Assembly (NCBI RefSeq): GCF_039542905.1
Contig: NZ_BAABIS010000001.1
Span: forward strand, 7,316,001-7,380,000
Reading direction: 5' to 3'
DNA from: Kitasatospora terrestris
GTDB lineage: Bacteria > Actinomycetota > Actinomycetes > Streptomycetales > Streptomycetaceae
Length of the DNA: 64,000 nt
The notes beneath the pieces are model-generated. The model was not told where the DNA came from. It worked only from the letters and a program-made list of their open reading frames with translations, and did no database searches. Positions within the stretch are counted from its first letter, which is position 1, and each line of letters begins with the position of its first letter. Shown here in pieces: positions 1-6,786 of this stretch. The position numbers and the translations under genes were made by a program.

Positions 1-44
1 ACAGGGCTCGCCTCCCGTCCGGGCCGGGAACTGTGCGGGCCGGG

Positions 45-371
45 TCAGTGCGCGAGCGCGTCCGCGCCGCGGTAGCCGGACGGCACGCCCTCGACGAGGA
101 CGATGTCGGCGGCCATGTGCCGGGTGCGCAGCGGCAGGATCTGCCGGTAGGCGGGCGAGTCCCACCAGGCGCGGGCCCGCTCGTAGTTCGGGAACTCGAT
201 GACGATCGAGCCGCCCTGCGGCCCGGCGCCCTCCACGGTCTCCGAGGTGCCGCAGTGGACGAGGAACCGGCCGTCGAAGGGTTCGAGGGTGGCGTCGATG
301 CGCTCCAGGTACTCGACGATGTCGGGGCCGAACTCGACCGAGTGGACCTGGGCCAGCGCGTAGGCGGTCAT
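45..371 (-). CDS. DUF1330 family protein
   Basis: A 108-residue protein of the DUF1330 family, small ferredoxin-fold proteins of the dimeric alpha/beta barrel group. The start is the ATG at 371 (MTAYALAQVHSV), preceded by GGGAG. Conserved family features visible are the Gly-Gly-Ser segment before VIEFPNYERARAWWDSPAY and the LVEG near the end. It lies 178 bp downstream of the pirin gene on the same strand and may share its transcript. No enzymatic activity can be assigned; family members are often found with small-molecule redox or catabolic genes. The family assignment is firm, the role unknown. Confidence 0.85.
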   Translation of the reverse strand: MTAYALAQVHSVEFGPDIVEYLERIDATLEPFDGRFLVHCGTSETVEGAGPQGGSIVIEFPNYERARAWWDSPAYRQILPLRTRHMAADIVLVEGVPSGYRGADALAH

Positions 372-549
372 GTGGTGCTCCCGGGGTGTCGTGGGGTGTT
401 CCGTCCGATGCCTCCGACCGTAGGCGGCGGGGGCGTCGGGCGAATCAGTCACGTATCGGCACACCTGCGGGCGGGGCCCCGCCGGTACTGCGGAGGAGCG
501 GCGGTGGCCGGGCCCTGCCCCATCGGCCGCCCTCCGCGGTACCCGCAGG

Positions 550-1497
550 TCAGTGACGGTTGCCGCGGGGCTTGAGGGCGAGGTTGGGGAGGTCGGGGGC
601 GGGGAGGCGGTCGCCCGGGTAGCCGTGGACCTCGCCGAAGCGGTCGCTCTGCTGCTGCCACTCGTCGCGGGCGCGGGCGATGTCCTCGTGGGTGCGGCCG
701 ATGAAGTTCCACCACATGACGATCTGCTCGCTGAACGGCGGGCCGCCGAGCAGGACGGCGCGGGCCGGGGTGGTGCCGGTGTTGGTGAGGGCGAGGGTGG
801 CGGCGCCGGGAGCGAGGTAGCCGAGGTCGGCGGGGTGGAGCGGGGTGCCGGCGAGGGTGAGGGTGCCGTGGTCGACGAGGAGGCCGTGTTCGAAGGCGGG
901 GTCGACGGCGAGGGTGACGGTGGCGCCCGGGTCGAGGGTGAGTTCGGCGCCGAGCAGCGGGGTGAAGGTGGGGACGGGCGAGGTGTCGCCGGCGAGGGTG
1001 CCGAGGAAGACGCGGGCTTCGCCGCCGTCGAGCGGGACGGGCGCGGGCGCGTGGTGGTGGAAGTCGCGTGCGGTGTGCCGGTGCTGCTCGGGGAGGGCGA
1101 CCCAGAGCTGGACGCCGTGCAGGACGGTGGTGGCGGCGGTGGAGGTCTCGGAGTGGCAGATGCCGTGGCCGCCGGTCATCAGGTTGAGCTCGCCGGGGCG
1201 GACGAAGGCGTGGACGCCGAGGCTGTCGCGGTGTTCGATCTCGCCGCTGAACAGCCAGCTCACGGTCTGCAGGCCGGTGTGCGGGTGCGGGGCGACGTCC
1301 ATGCCGCCGGTCGCGGCGACGTCGTCGGGGCCGTAGTGGTCGACGAAGCACCAGGCGCCGATGAGGGTGCGGTCGCGTTGCGGCAGGGTGCGGCGGACGG
1401 TCATCGCGCGCGGTCCGCCGAGCGGGACGTCGCGGGCGGGGAGGACCTCGACCTGCGGGCCGGTCCCGGTGGTCTCGACGGTCTCGACGGTGGTCAC
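550..1497 (-). CDS. Pirin family protein (bicupin)
   Basis: A pirin-type bicupin of 315 residues. The N-terminal cupin keeps the metal ligands: the HPHTGLQTV motif gives two His, and the later CHSET segment gives the third His and the Glu. An in-frame GTG exists at 1515, but the GTG at 1497 is preceded by GGAGG with a 5-nt spacer (1503-1507) and is the better start. Bacterial pirins include quercetinase-like dioxygenases and metabolic modulators; the substrate here is unknown. The gene diverges from an AhpD-like gene across a short AT-rich palindrome, which suggests joint control by a redox- or electrophile-responsive regulator (inference). Confidence 0.92.
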   Translation of the reverse strand: MTTVETVETTGTGPQVEVLPARDVPLGGPRAMTVRRTLPQRDRTLIGAWCFVDHYGPDDVAATGGMDVAPHPHTGLQTVSWLFSGEIEHRDSLGVHAFVRPGELNLMTGGHGICHSETSTAATTVLHGVQLWVALPEQHRHTARDFHHHAPAPVPLDGGEARVFLGTLAGDTSPVPTFTPLLGAELTLDPGATVTLAVDPAFEHGLLVDHGTLTLAGTPLHPADLGYLAPGAATLALTNTGTTPARAVLLGGPPFSEQIVMWWNFIGRTHEDIARARDEWQQQSDRFGEVHGYPGDRLPAPDLPNLALKPRGNRH

Positions 1498-1518
1498 GGC
1501 GGCCTCCAGACTCACAGA

Positions 1519-1538
1519 ATGGTTTCAGATTAAACTAT
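1519..1538. promoter_or_regulatory. AT-rich inverted repeat between divergent pirin and AhpD-like genes (candidate operator)
   Basis: The arms ATGGTTT and AAACTAT surround a 6-nt centre and match at six of seven positions, in an otherwise GC-rich region. The right arm overlaps TAAACT (1531-1536), a plausible -10 box for the plus gene, and reads TAGTTT on the minus strand, a plausible -10 for pirin. A repressor bound here could silence both genes. Palindromes of the GTTTAA/TTAAAC kind are typical of MarR-like redox regulators, but no regulator gene is adjacent. Confidence 0.5.
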
Positions 1539-1578
1539 CATGGAGCAGGAAGCGCACCGCCGACCCGAGGAGCCCAGG

Positions 1579-2073
1579 TTGACCGACCGGACCACCGCCA
1601 CCGCCACCGCGCAGCACCGCGTCTACGTCGACAAGCAGAGCCCCCGGGCCTACCAAGCGATGCTGGCGACCGCCGAGGCGGTGCGGGCGACGGCCGCCGA
1701 CGCCGGCCTCGACCGCCGTCTGGTGGAGCTGGTCAACCTGCGGGTCTCGCAGATCAACGGCTGCGCGTACTGCCTCCACCTGCACACCCGCGCCGCGATC
1801 CAGGCGGGCGAGACCACCCAGCGCCTGGGCGTGCTCGCCGCCTGGCGCGACACCGAGCTGTTCACGCCGCAGGAGCGCGCCGCGCTCGGCCTCGCCGAGG
1901 CCACCACCAGCCCGGCCGACGCCGCACTCCAGGAGGACGCCTACGCCGTCGCCCGAGAGGTGCTGACGGACGACCAGCTCTCGGCGGTGATCTGGGTGGC
2001 CGTGGCCATCAACGCCTTCAACCGGGTGTCCATCCTGAGCAAGCACCCGGTCCGCGCCGTCCCCGGCCGGTAA
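1579..2073 (+). CDS. Carboxymuconolactone decarboxylase / AhpD-like protein
   Basis: A 164-residue member of the carboxymuconolactone decarboxylase/AhpD family. The redox motif CAYC followed by LHLH is intact (GCAYCLHLH), as in peroxidase-active members. The TTG at 1579 is preferred because GAGGAG stands 6 nt upstream and the protein then begins as relatives do, shortly before VYVDKQSP. An ATG at 1540 would add 13 residues without homology and would overlap the candidate operator. Likely role: thiol-dependent peroxide or electrophile defence, probably regulated together with the divergent pirin gene. It ends 6 bp from the convergent YbaK-like gene. Confidence 0.88.
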   Translation: MTDRTTATATAQHRVYVDKQSPRAYQAMLATAEAVRATAADAGLDRRLVELVNLRVSQINGCAYCLHLHTRAAIQAGETTQRLGVLAAWRDTELFTPQERAALGLAEATTSPADAALQEDAYAVAREVLTDDQLSAVIWVAVAINAFNRVSILSKHPVRAVPGR

Positions 2074-2079
2074 CGGCCC

Positions 2080-2643
2080 TCAGATCGCCAGGTCGGCGAG
2101 GACCTCCGCGCGGGGGAGCCGGGCGACCGCCCAGCCGGGGAGGATGAGCTTGCCGCGCCGCTGCCCGCTGCCGATCAGGACGTGCGGCAGCGCGGTCACC
2201 GCCTCGTCGACGAGCAGCGGCCACCCGGCCGGCAGGCCGATCGCGGTGATGCCGCCGTACTCCATGCCGGAGTCGGCGACCGCGACGTCCGTCGGCGCGA
2301 ACGACGCCTTGCGCGCGCCCAGGTGCTTGCGCACCGCCGTGTTGACGTCCAGCCGCCGGTCGGCGCGGACCAGGCCTGCGGCGAGGGTGACCTCGCCGCC
2401 GCGCTTGGCGGCGACGACCACGCAGTTCGCGGAGAGCTCCGGCGGCACGGCGTACGTCTCGCAGAAGACCGCGGTGTCGGCATTCGCCGGGTCGGTGTCC
2501 ACGTACAGGACGGACTCCGCCGCCTCGCGGTCGTCCCAGTTCTTCAACGCGTCGGCCACCGGCGCGGCGAGGTCGTCGCAGACCTCCAACGCCTTACGGA
2601 CCACCTGGAATTCGCCGAACGGTGCACGCACGATCTCGCTCAT
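2080..2643 (-). CDS. YbaK/EbsC family aminoacyl-tRNA deacylase-like protein
   Basis: A 187-residue YbaK/EbsC-fold protein. Members hydrolyse mischarged tRNAs in trans (Ala- or Cys-tRNA-Pro types). Family landmarks are the VVAAKRGG stretch with the conserved Lys, the FAPTDVAVADSG segment, the Gly-Gly before the central turn (YGGITAIGLP) and the C-terminal IGSGQRRGK loop. The start ATG is at 2643. It lies 40 bp downstream of lanL on the same strand and could be read from the lanthipeptide promoter, but nothing links it functionally. Its tRNA substrate cannot be told from sequence alone. Confidence 0.9.
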   Translation of the reverse strand: MSEIVRAPFGEFQVVRKALEVCDDLAAPVADALKNWDDREAAESVLYVDTDPANADTAVFCETYAVPPELSANCVVVAAKRGGEVTLAAGLVRADRRLDVNTAVRKHLGARKASFAPTDVAVADSGMEYGGITAIGLPAGWPLLVDEAVTALPHVLIGSGQRRGKLILPGWAVARLPRAEVLADLAI

Positions 2644-2683
2644 GGCGCCGACAGTACCGCAGGCCCGCCCCCGGACGGGCCGC

Positions 2684-5476
2684 TCACCCGACCGGGTCGA
2701 GCAGACCCAGGCGCGGGCCGCCCCGGTCGCGCAGCCGCCGGAAGAAGGCGAGGACCCCGGCCGAGCCGCCCGCCCAGCCGGCGCTCGCCCGGACGAGGTC
2801 CGCGTCCGGGAGGACGGGACGGGCCCGGGTACCGCCGCTGCGGCTCAGGGCGAGGGCGGCGACCGTCCGGGCCGCTTCCCAGAACTCCTCGTCGTCGGTG
2901 GCCGTCGCGACGTCCACCATCAGCTCGCCGACGCCAGCCAGCCCGCAGCACTGGGTCACCAGCGGCATCCGCGGTGCGACGCCCGCGCAGGCGCGGGCGG
3001 TGTCCCGGGCGAGCTCCAGGTACCGGGGCTCCTCCAGCCGGTCGGCCGCCCGGACCAGGACCGTCCCGATCCCGGCCAGGCCGCGGCACCACGAGCCGTA
3101 GCGGCGCGTCGCTTCGGGCCGGGCGGCGGCAGCGAGGACGCGCGGCGTCACCCCGGCCAGCTGCGCGCACGCCTCCCGGGCCCGCCGGACGGCCGCCGGG
3201 TCGCCGGTGGCGGCCGCGTACTCGAGCAGGAAGTAGGCGACTCCCGCCCGGCCGTGGGCCATGCCCTCGGCCAGTGCGGCGCTGCCGGTGGTCGTGGCAC
3301 CGGCCGGGGTCAGCCGGGCCCCGCCGGTCGCCAGCATCCGCTCGCACGCGGCGGCCACGTCCAGGTGCCGGGCGGCGAGCGCGTCGTCACCGGCCGCGCG
3401 GGCGTGCCGGGCGAGCAGCAGCCGGCCGACGCCGATCCCGGCGACGCCCTCGATCAGGTCCGCCTCCGGCGGCCCGCCGCCCGGCCCCCGCTCGGGCAGT
3501 GCGGGGCCGCCGCCGGCCCGGGGCAGGTGGTCGGCGGGCGCGTTCTCCCCGGGACGGGGGCCTTGCCGCAGCCCGCCGTCGGGTCCCCGTTCCGGCTGTG
3601 CGGGGTGGCCGCCCCCGGGCGGGGCGCCGGAGGGCCTGTTCTCTTCGGGCCGGGCGCCTCGGTACCGGCCGGGGCCTTTGGCCAGGTCCGCCTCGCGGCG
3701 TCGGCCGTCCGGCAGGTTGCCGCCGGGGTGGGGCGCAGGGGCTGCCGCCGTGAGGAACAGTTCGACGCCGGTGCGGCCCGACCAGAAGCCGGGCGACAGG
3801 TTGCGCCGCTGCCCGGCGGTCCACCGGGCCAGGGCGTCGACGGTCTCGCGCACCCCGGACTGCCCGGTGTGGTGCAGGAGTTCCAGCCCGGTGCCGGACG
3901 TGCCGCCGTAGACGTCCACCGCGGTCGGGGCGCCGGCGCGGGCGGAGCTCGCCGGGTCGATGATCCGCCGGGCCTCCTCGACACAGTACGCGAGGGTGTG
4001 CTCGGCGATCTCGGCGAGCAGCGCGTCGTCCGGCAGCGGTGGCCGGGACACCCGTGACCGGACCGGTGCCGCCGCGGGGGCGCCGGAGCGCAGCCGGGCG
4101 GCGCCGGCGCTGCGCACCGCCGGATCGAGGCTCATCAAGTCATCGATCAGGGAGCGGAGTTGCCAATCCTTCTCGCCGGGGAGGGCCCAGGCCAGGCATT
4201 CGAGGGTGCGGTCCCGCTGGAGCGTGGTGTCGGTGCCCACGACCACCGGGTCGAGTCCGGTCGCGGCGAAGTGCAGGGTGGCGCCGAGCGCGTAGTGGTC
4301 GTCCGCGGGCCCGGCCGGTCCGTCCGGCCGCCGGACCGGCTCGCTGTAGCCGGGGGTGGCGCCGTCCGGGGCGGTGCCGCCGAGCGCGCCGATCCCGAAA
4401 TCGACGAGGTGGCAGCGGCCTTCGGCGTCGAGGACCACGTTGTCCGGTTTCAGGTCGCGGACCACCACGCCCCGCGCGTGGATGTCGTCGAGCAGTCGCA
4501 GGAGCCCCCGCGCCAGTGCGGGGAGCGTCCGGGCCGAACCGCTGTCGTCGTTGCGGAACGGCCCGCGCTCCTGGACCTCCCGGCGCAGGTCCCGGTCGCC
4601 GCAGTCGGTCATCACCAGGTACGCGTCCGCGTCCGTGTCCGCGTCGTGCCGGAACCAGTCGAGCACGCGCGGAACGCCGGGGACGCCGTCGAGTGCGGTC
4701 AGGACCGCCCGCTCGTGGCGCAGCCGGTCGCGGGCGTCCGAGCCGGACGCGTCCTCGGCGACGAAGGCCCTGGCCTGCTTGATCACGACCGGTCGGCCGT
4801 CGGTCAGGTCCACGGCGCGGTAGAGGTTGCCCTGCGGCTTGCGGGCGATGCCGCCGGTGACGCGGTAGCGCCCGCCGGTGACGCGGTGATGCCCGCCGGT
4901 CGGCCCGGACGTGGGCGCCGCGGACCGTCCGGTGTCCGGATCCCGTTCCGCGAAGGGGTCGCGGGCCCAGGGCGGGCACCGGTACGCGGCGGTGGCGAGG
5001 CCGTCGAAGGCCCGGCCGTCGGGGCCGGTCATCACCGATTCCAGCCGGCCGCCGCGGCCGGTCCGGTAGTCGCCGGTGAAGGGTCCGTACCGGTAGTAGA
5101 CCGGCGCTCCGGGGTCGATCCGCCGGTCGCTGACGATCCGCGGTCCCTCGCAGCCGCGCAGCGCCGCCACCAGCTCGTCGGCGATCGCCGTGACGGTCCC
5201 CGGCGCGGGGTAGACCGTGACCGCCTTGCCGACGGCGCCCGCGCCGGACGCACCGGAGTTGAGCGTCCGCAGGGTCTCCGGGCCGACGGCCCACTTGGCG
5301 TGGCAGACGTGCCGGAGCAGCACCGGCAGGACGAGCTCCGTCACCCGGTCGAGGTCGCCGGGGCGGGCCGAGACGTGCAGTTTCCAGCCGTGGTCCACCG
5401 CCGGCATCCGCGGATCGTTCAGGTACGACCAGGTGTCGTCGGACCAGGCGCGGCGGCCGGCGATGGACCCCGCCAC
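2684..5476 (-). CDS. lanL: Class IV lanthipeptide synthetase (LanL): lyase-kinase-cyclase
   Basis: A 930-residue trifunctional enzyme that should phosphorylate, eliminate and cyclise Ser/Thr/Cys in the peptide encoded just upstream. Residues 1-180 are an OspF-like phospho-Ser/Thr lyase (GWKLHVSA at 30-37, then HAKW and VGKAVTVYP). Residues 205-460 are a Ser/Thr kinase (Lys233, RDLKPDN at 340-346 with Val where His is usual, DFG at 359-361). Residues 485-930 are a LanC cyclase with zinc-type motifs SWCRG (Cys797) and QCCG (Cys843, Cys844). A class IV enzyme would normally read CHG at the second motif. Residues 578-671 are a Pro/Gly/Arg-rich insert not expected in LanC. No ATG lies near the N-terminus. 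GTG 5476, 2 nt after the lanA stop, is chosen and implies translational coupling; the SD is weak. Exact start uncertain, identity firm. Confidence 0.9.
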   Translation of the reverse strand: MAGSIAGRRAWSDDTWSYLNDPRMPAVDHGWKLHVSARPGDLDRVTELVLPVLLRHVCHAKWAVGPETLRTLNSGASGAGAVGKAVTVYPAPGTVTAIADELVAALRGCEGPRIVSDRRIDPGAPVYYRYGPFTGDYRTGRGGRLESVMTGPDGRAFDGLATAAYRCPPWARDPFAERDPDTGRSAAPTSGPTGGHHRVTGGRYRVTGGIARKPQGNLYRAVDLTDGRPVVIKQARAFVAEDASGSDARDRLRHERAVLTALDGVPGVPRVLDWFRHDADTDADAYLVMTDCGDRDLRREVQERGPFRNDDSGSARTLPALARGLLRLLDDIHARGVVVRDLKPDNVVLDAEGRCHLVDFGIGALGGTAPDGATPGYSEPVRRPDGPAGPADDHYALGATLHFAATGLDPVVVGTDTTLQRDRTLECLAWALPGEKDWQLRSLIDDLMSLDPAVRSAGAARLRSGAPAAAPVRSRVSRPPLPDDALLAEIAEHTLAYCVEEARRIIDPASSARAGAPTAVDVYGGTSGTGLELLHHTGQSGVRETVDALARWTAGQRRNLSPGFWSGRTGVELFLTAAAPAPHPGGNLPDGRRREADLAKGPGRYRGARPEENRPSGAPPGGGHPAQPERGPDGGLRQGPRPGENAPADHLPRAGGGPALPERGPGGGPPEADLIEGVAGIGVGRLLLARHARAAGDDALAARHLDVAAACERMLATGGARLTPAGATTTGSAALAEGMAHGRAGVAYFLLEYAAATGDPAAVRRAREACAQLAGVTPRVLAAAARPEATRRYGSWCRGLAGIGTVLVRAADRLEEPRYLELARDTARACAGVAPRMPLVTQCCGLAGVGELMVDVATATDDEEFWEAARTVAALALSRSGGTRARPVLPDADLVRASAGWAGGSAGVLAFFRRLRDRGGPRLGLLDPVG

Positions 5477-5478
5477 CG

Positions 5479-5631
5479 CTAGGAGTTGTTCTCGCAGGCG
5501 AACCGCGTGGTGGCGGTCACCCAGGGGTCGGCGAGGCACGCCGTGCACTCGCGGTCGGTGCGGTCGTCGTCCTCGAACGCGAGGGCCTCGTCGTCGATCA
5601 GAAACGGCGGTTCGAGCAGGGCTGCGGGCAT
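5479..5631 (-). CDS. lanA: Class IV lanthipeptide precursor peptide (LanA)
   Basis: A 50-residue peptide with a strong GGAGG 6 nt before the ATG. Residues 1-24 form an acidic, Cys-free leader (EPPFLIDDEALAFEDDD). The C-terminal half is the probable core, with Cys29, Cys32 and Cys46 and dehydratable Thr25, Thr30, Thr39, Thr41, Thr42 and Ser50, so up to three thioether rings are possible. The core reads ECTACLADPWVTATTRF then ACENNS. It ends 2 nt before the synthetase. The cleavage site is not evident and no protease or dedicated exporter lies nearby. Identification rests on size, composition and position next to lanL; the mature product is unknown. Confidence 0.85.
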   Translation of the reverse strand: MPAALLEPPFLIDDEALAFEDDDRTDRECTACLADPWVTATTRFACENNS

Positions 5632-5687
5632 GTGACGCCTCCAAGTGGTGGACGGGGCGGGCCTGGTGGGCCCGCTTCCGGCACACG

Positions 5688-5716
5688 ACGGTAGGTTCCG
5701 AAGGGCGACATGACAA
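5688..5716 (-). promoter_or_regulatory. Predicted promoter of lanA-lanL
   Basis: On the minus strand TTGTCA (5716-5711) is followed after 17 nt by TACCGT (5693-5688), a good match to the vegetative TTGNCN / TANNNT pattern. Transcription would begin near 5681 and leave a leader of about 50 nt before the lanA Shine-Dalgarno sequence. Confidence 0.5.
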
Positions 5717-5804
5717 GGCGTCAGACACGCAGACTTCACAGCCCGGCCACATGTGTGGAGGTCTGGAATCCGGGAACGCGGGAAGCGGTGCGGTGACCCG
5801 GTGG

Positions 5805-5810
5805 TAACAT
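5805..5810 (+). promoter_or_regulatory. Candidate -10 box for the MBL-fold gene
   Basis: TAACAT lies 7 nt before an in-frame ATG at 5818 and 58 nt before the preferred ATG at 5869. No convincing -35 is seen. Transcription from it would start near 5817, giving either a leaderless 5818 start or a leader of about 50 nt to the SD-preceded 5869 start. Confidence 0.35.
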
Positions 5811-5868
5811 CCGCGCGATGTCGAGCGGTGGTCCCGAACGGGCCGCCGTCACCGAGCCGGGAGGCCGC

Positions 5869-6699
5869 ATGACCATCCACCACCTGGACTGCGCCACCAT
5901 GTGCCCGTTCGGTGGGCGGGCCCTGCTCGGCAGCGGCGGCGCCCTGGTCGGGCGGCTGGTCGGCCACTGCCTGCTGATCGAGAGCGGCGACGGACTGATC
6001 CTGGTCGACACCGGCTTCGGGACGGGCGACGTCGCCGACCCCGCGCGGCTCGGGGCGCCGTTCCGGGCCGCCGTCCGGCCCCGGCTGGACCTCGCCGGGA
6101 CCGCCCTGCACCAGGTCCGGGCGCTCGGTCACCGGCCGGAGGACGTCCGGCACATCGTGCTCACCCACCTCGACCTGGACCACGCCGGCGGCCTCGGTGA
6201 CTTCCCGCAGGCCCAGGTGCACGTCCTCGCCGAGGAGTTGGCCGCCGCACGGAACCCGGCGAACCGGAACGAGCGCGACCGCTACCGCGCCGCGCAGTGG
6301 GCGCACGGGCCGCGCTGGGTCGAGCACAAGGCCGGAGGCGAGAGCTGGCACGGCTTCGAGGCGGCCCGGCCGCTGCCCGGCGTCACCCCGGAGATCCTGC
6401 TGGTGCCGCTGATCGGCCACACCCGCGGGCACTGCGGCGTCGCCGTCCGGCGCGAGGACGGCGGCTGGCTGCTGCACGGCGGCGACGCCTGGTTCTCCCG
6501 CGGAGACGTCGACCCCGCGGCGCGGCGGCCCCCGGCGCTGGTCGCCTTCCAGCGGCTCATGGCGGCCGACAACCGGGCCCGCCTGCACAACCTGGAGCGC
6601 CTGCGCGACCTCCAGCGCACCGCGGACCCGGGTCTCGACCTCATCTGCGCCCACGACCCCGCCGACCTCGCCCGCCTCGCGGCCCCGCGCAGCGGCTGA
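5869..6699 (+). CDS. MBL-fold metallo-hydrolase
   Basis: A 276-residue metallo-beta-lactamase-fold hydrolase. The metal motif HLDLDH sits in LTHLDLDHAGG; the later metal ligands are the His in IGHTRGH, the Asp in LHGGDAWF and the His in CAHD. It resembles the N-acyl homoserine lactonase/glyoxalase II-like branch with an N-terminal HHLDC and MCPFGG. ATG 5869 is chosen because GGGAGG (5859-5864) precedes it and homologues begin there; ATG 5818 would add 17 unrelated residues. It diverges from lanA-lanL. A role in the lanthipeptide pathway is possible but unsupported. Confidence 0.9.
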   Translation: MTIHHLDCATMCPFGGRALLGSGGALVGRLVGHCLLIESGDGLILVDTGFGTGDVADPARLGAPFRAAVRPRLDLAGTALHQVRALGHRPEDVRHIVLTHLDLDHAGGLGDFPQAQVHVLAEELAAARNPANRNERDRYRAAQWAHGPRWVEHKAGGESWHGFEAARPLPGVTPEILLVPLIGHTRGHCGVAVRREDGGWLLHGGDAWFSRGDVDPAARRPPALVAFQRLMAADNRARLHNLERLRDLQRTADPGLDLICAHDPADLARLAAPRSG

Positions 6700-6786
6700 C
6701 GCCGGGTCCGCGGCGCCACGCCCGCACCGCGACCGCCTCCGGCGGGACGGCGCAGCGCGCTCCAGGGGCGGTGCAGTGCGTCGCGG

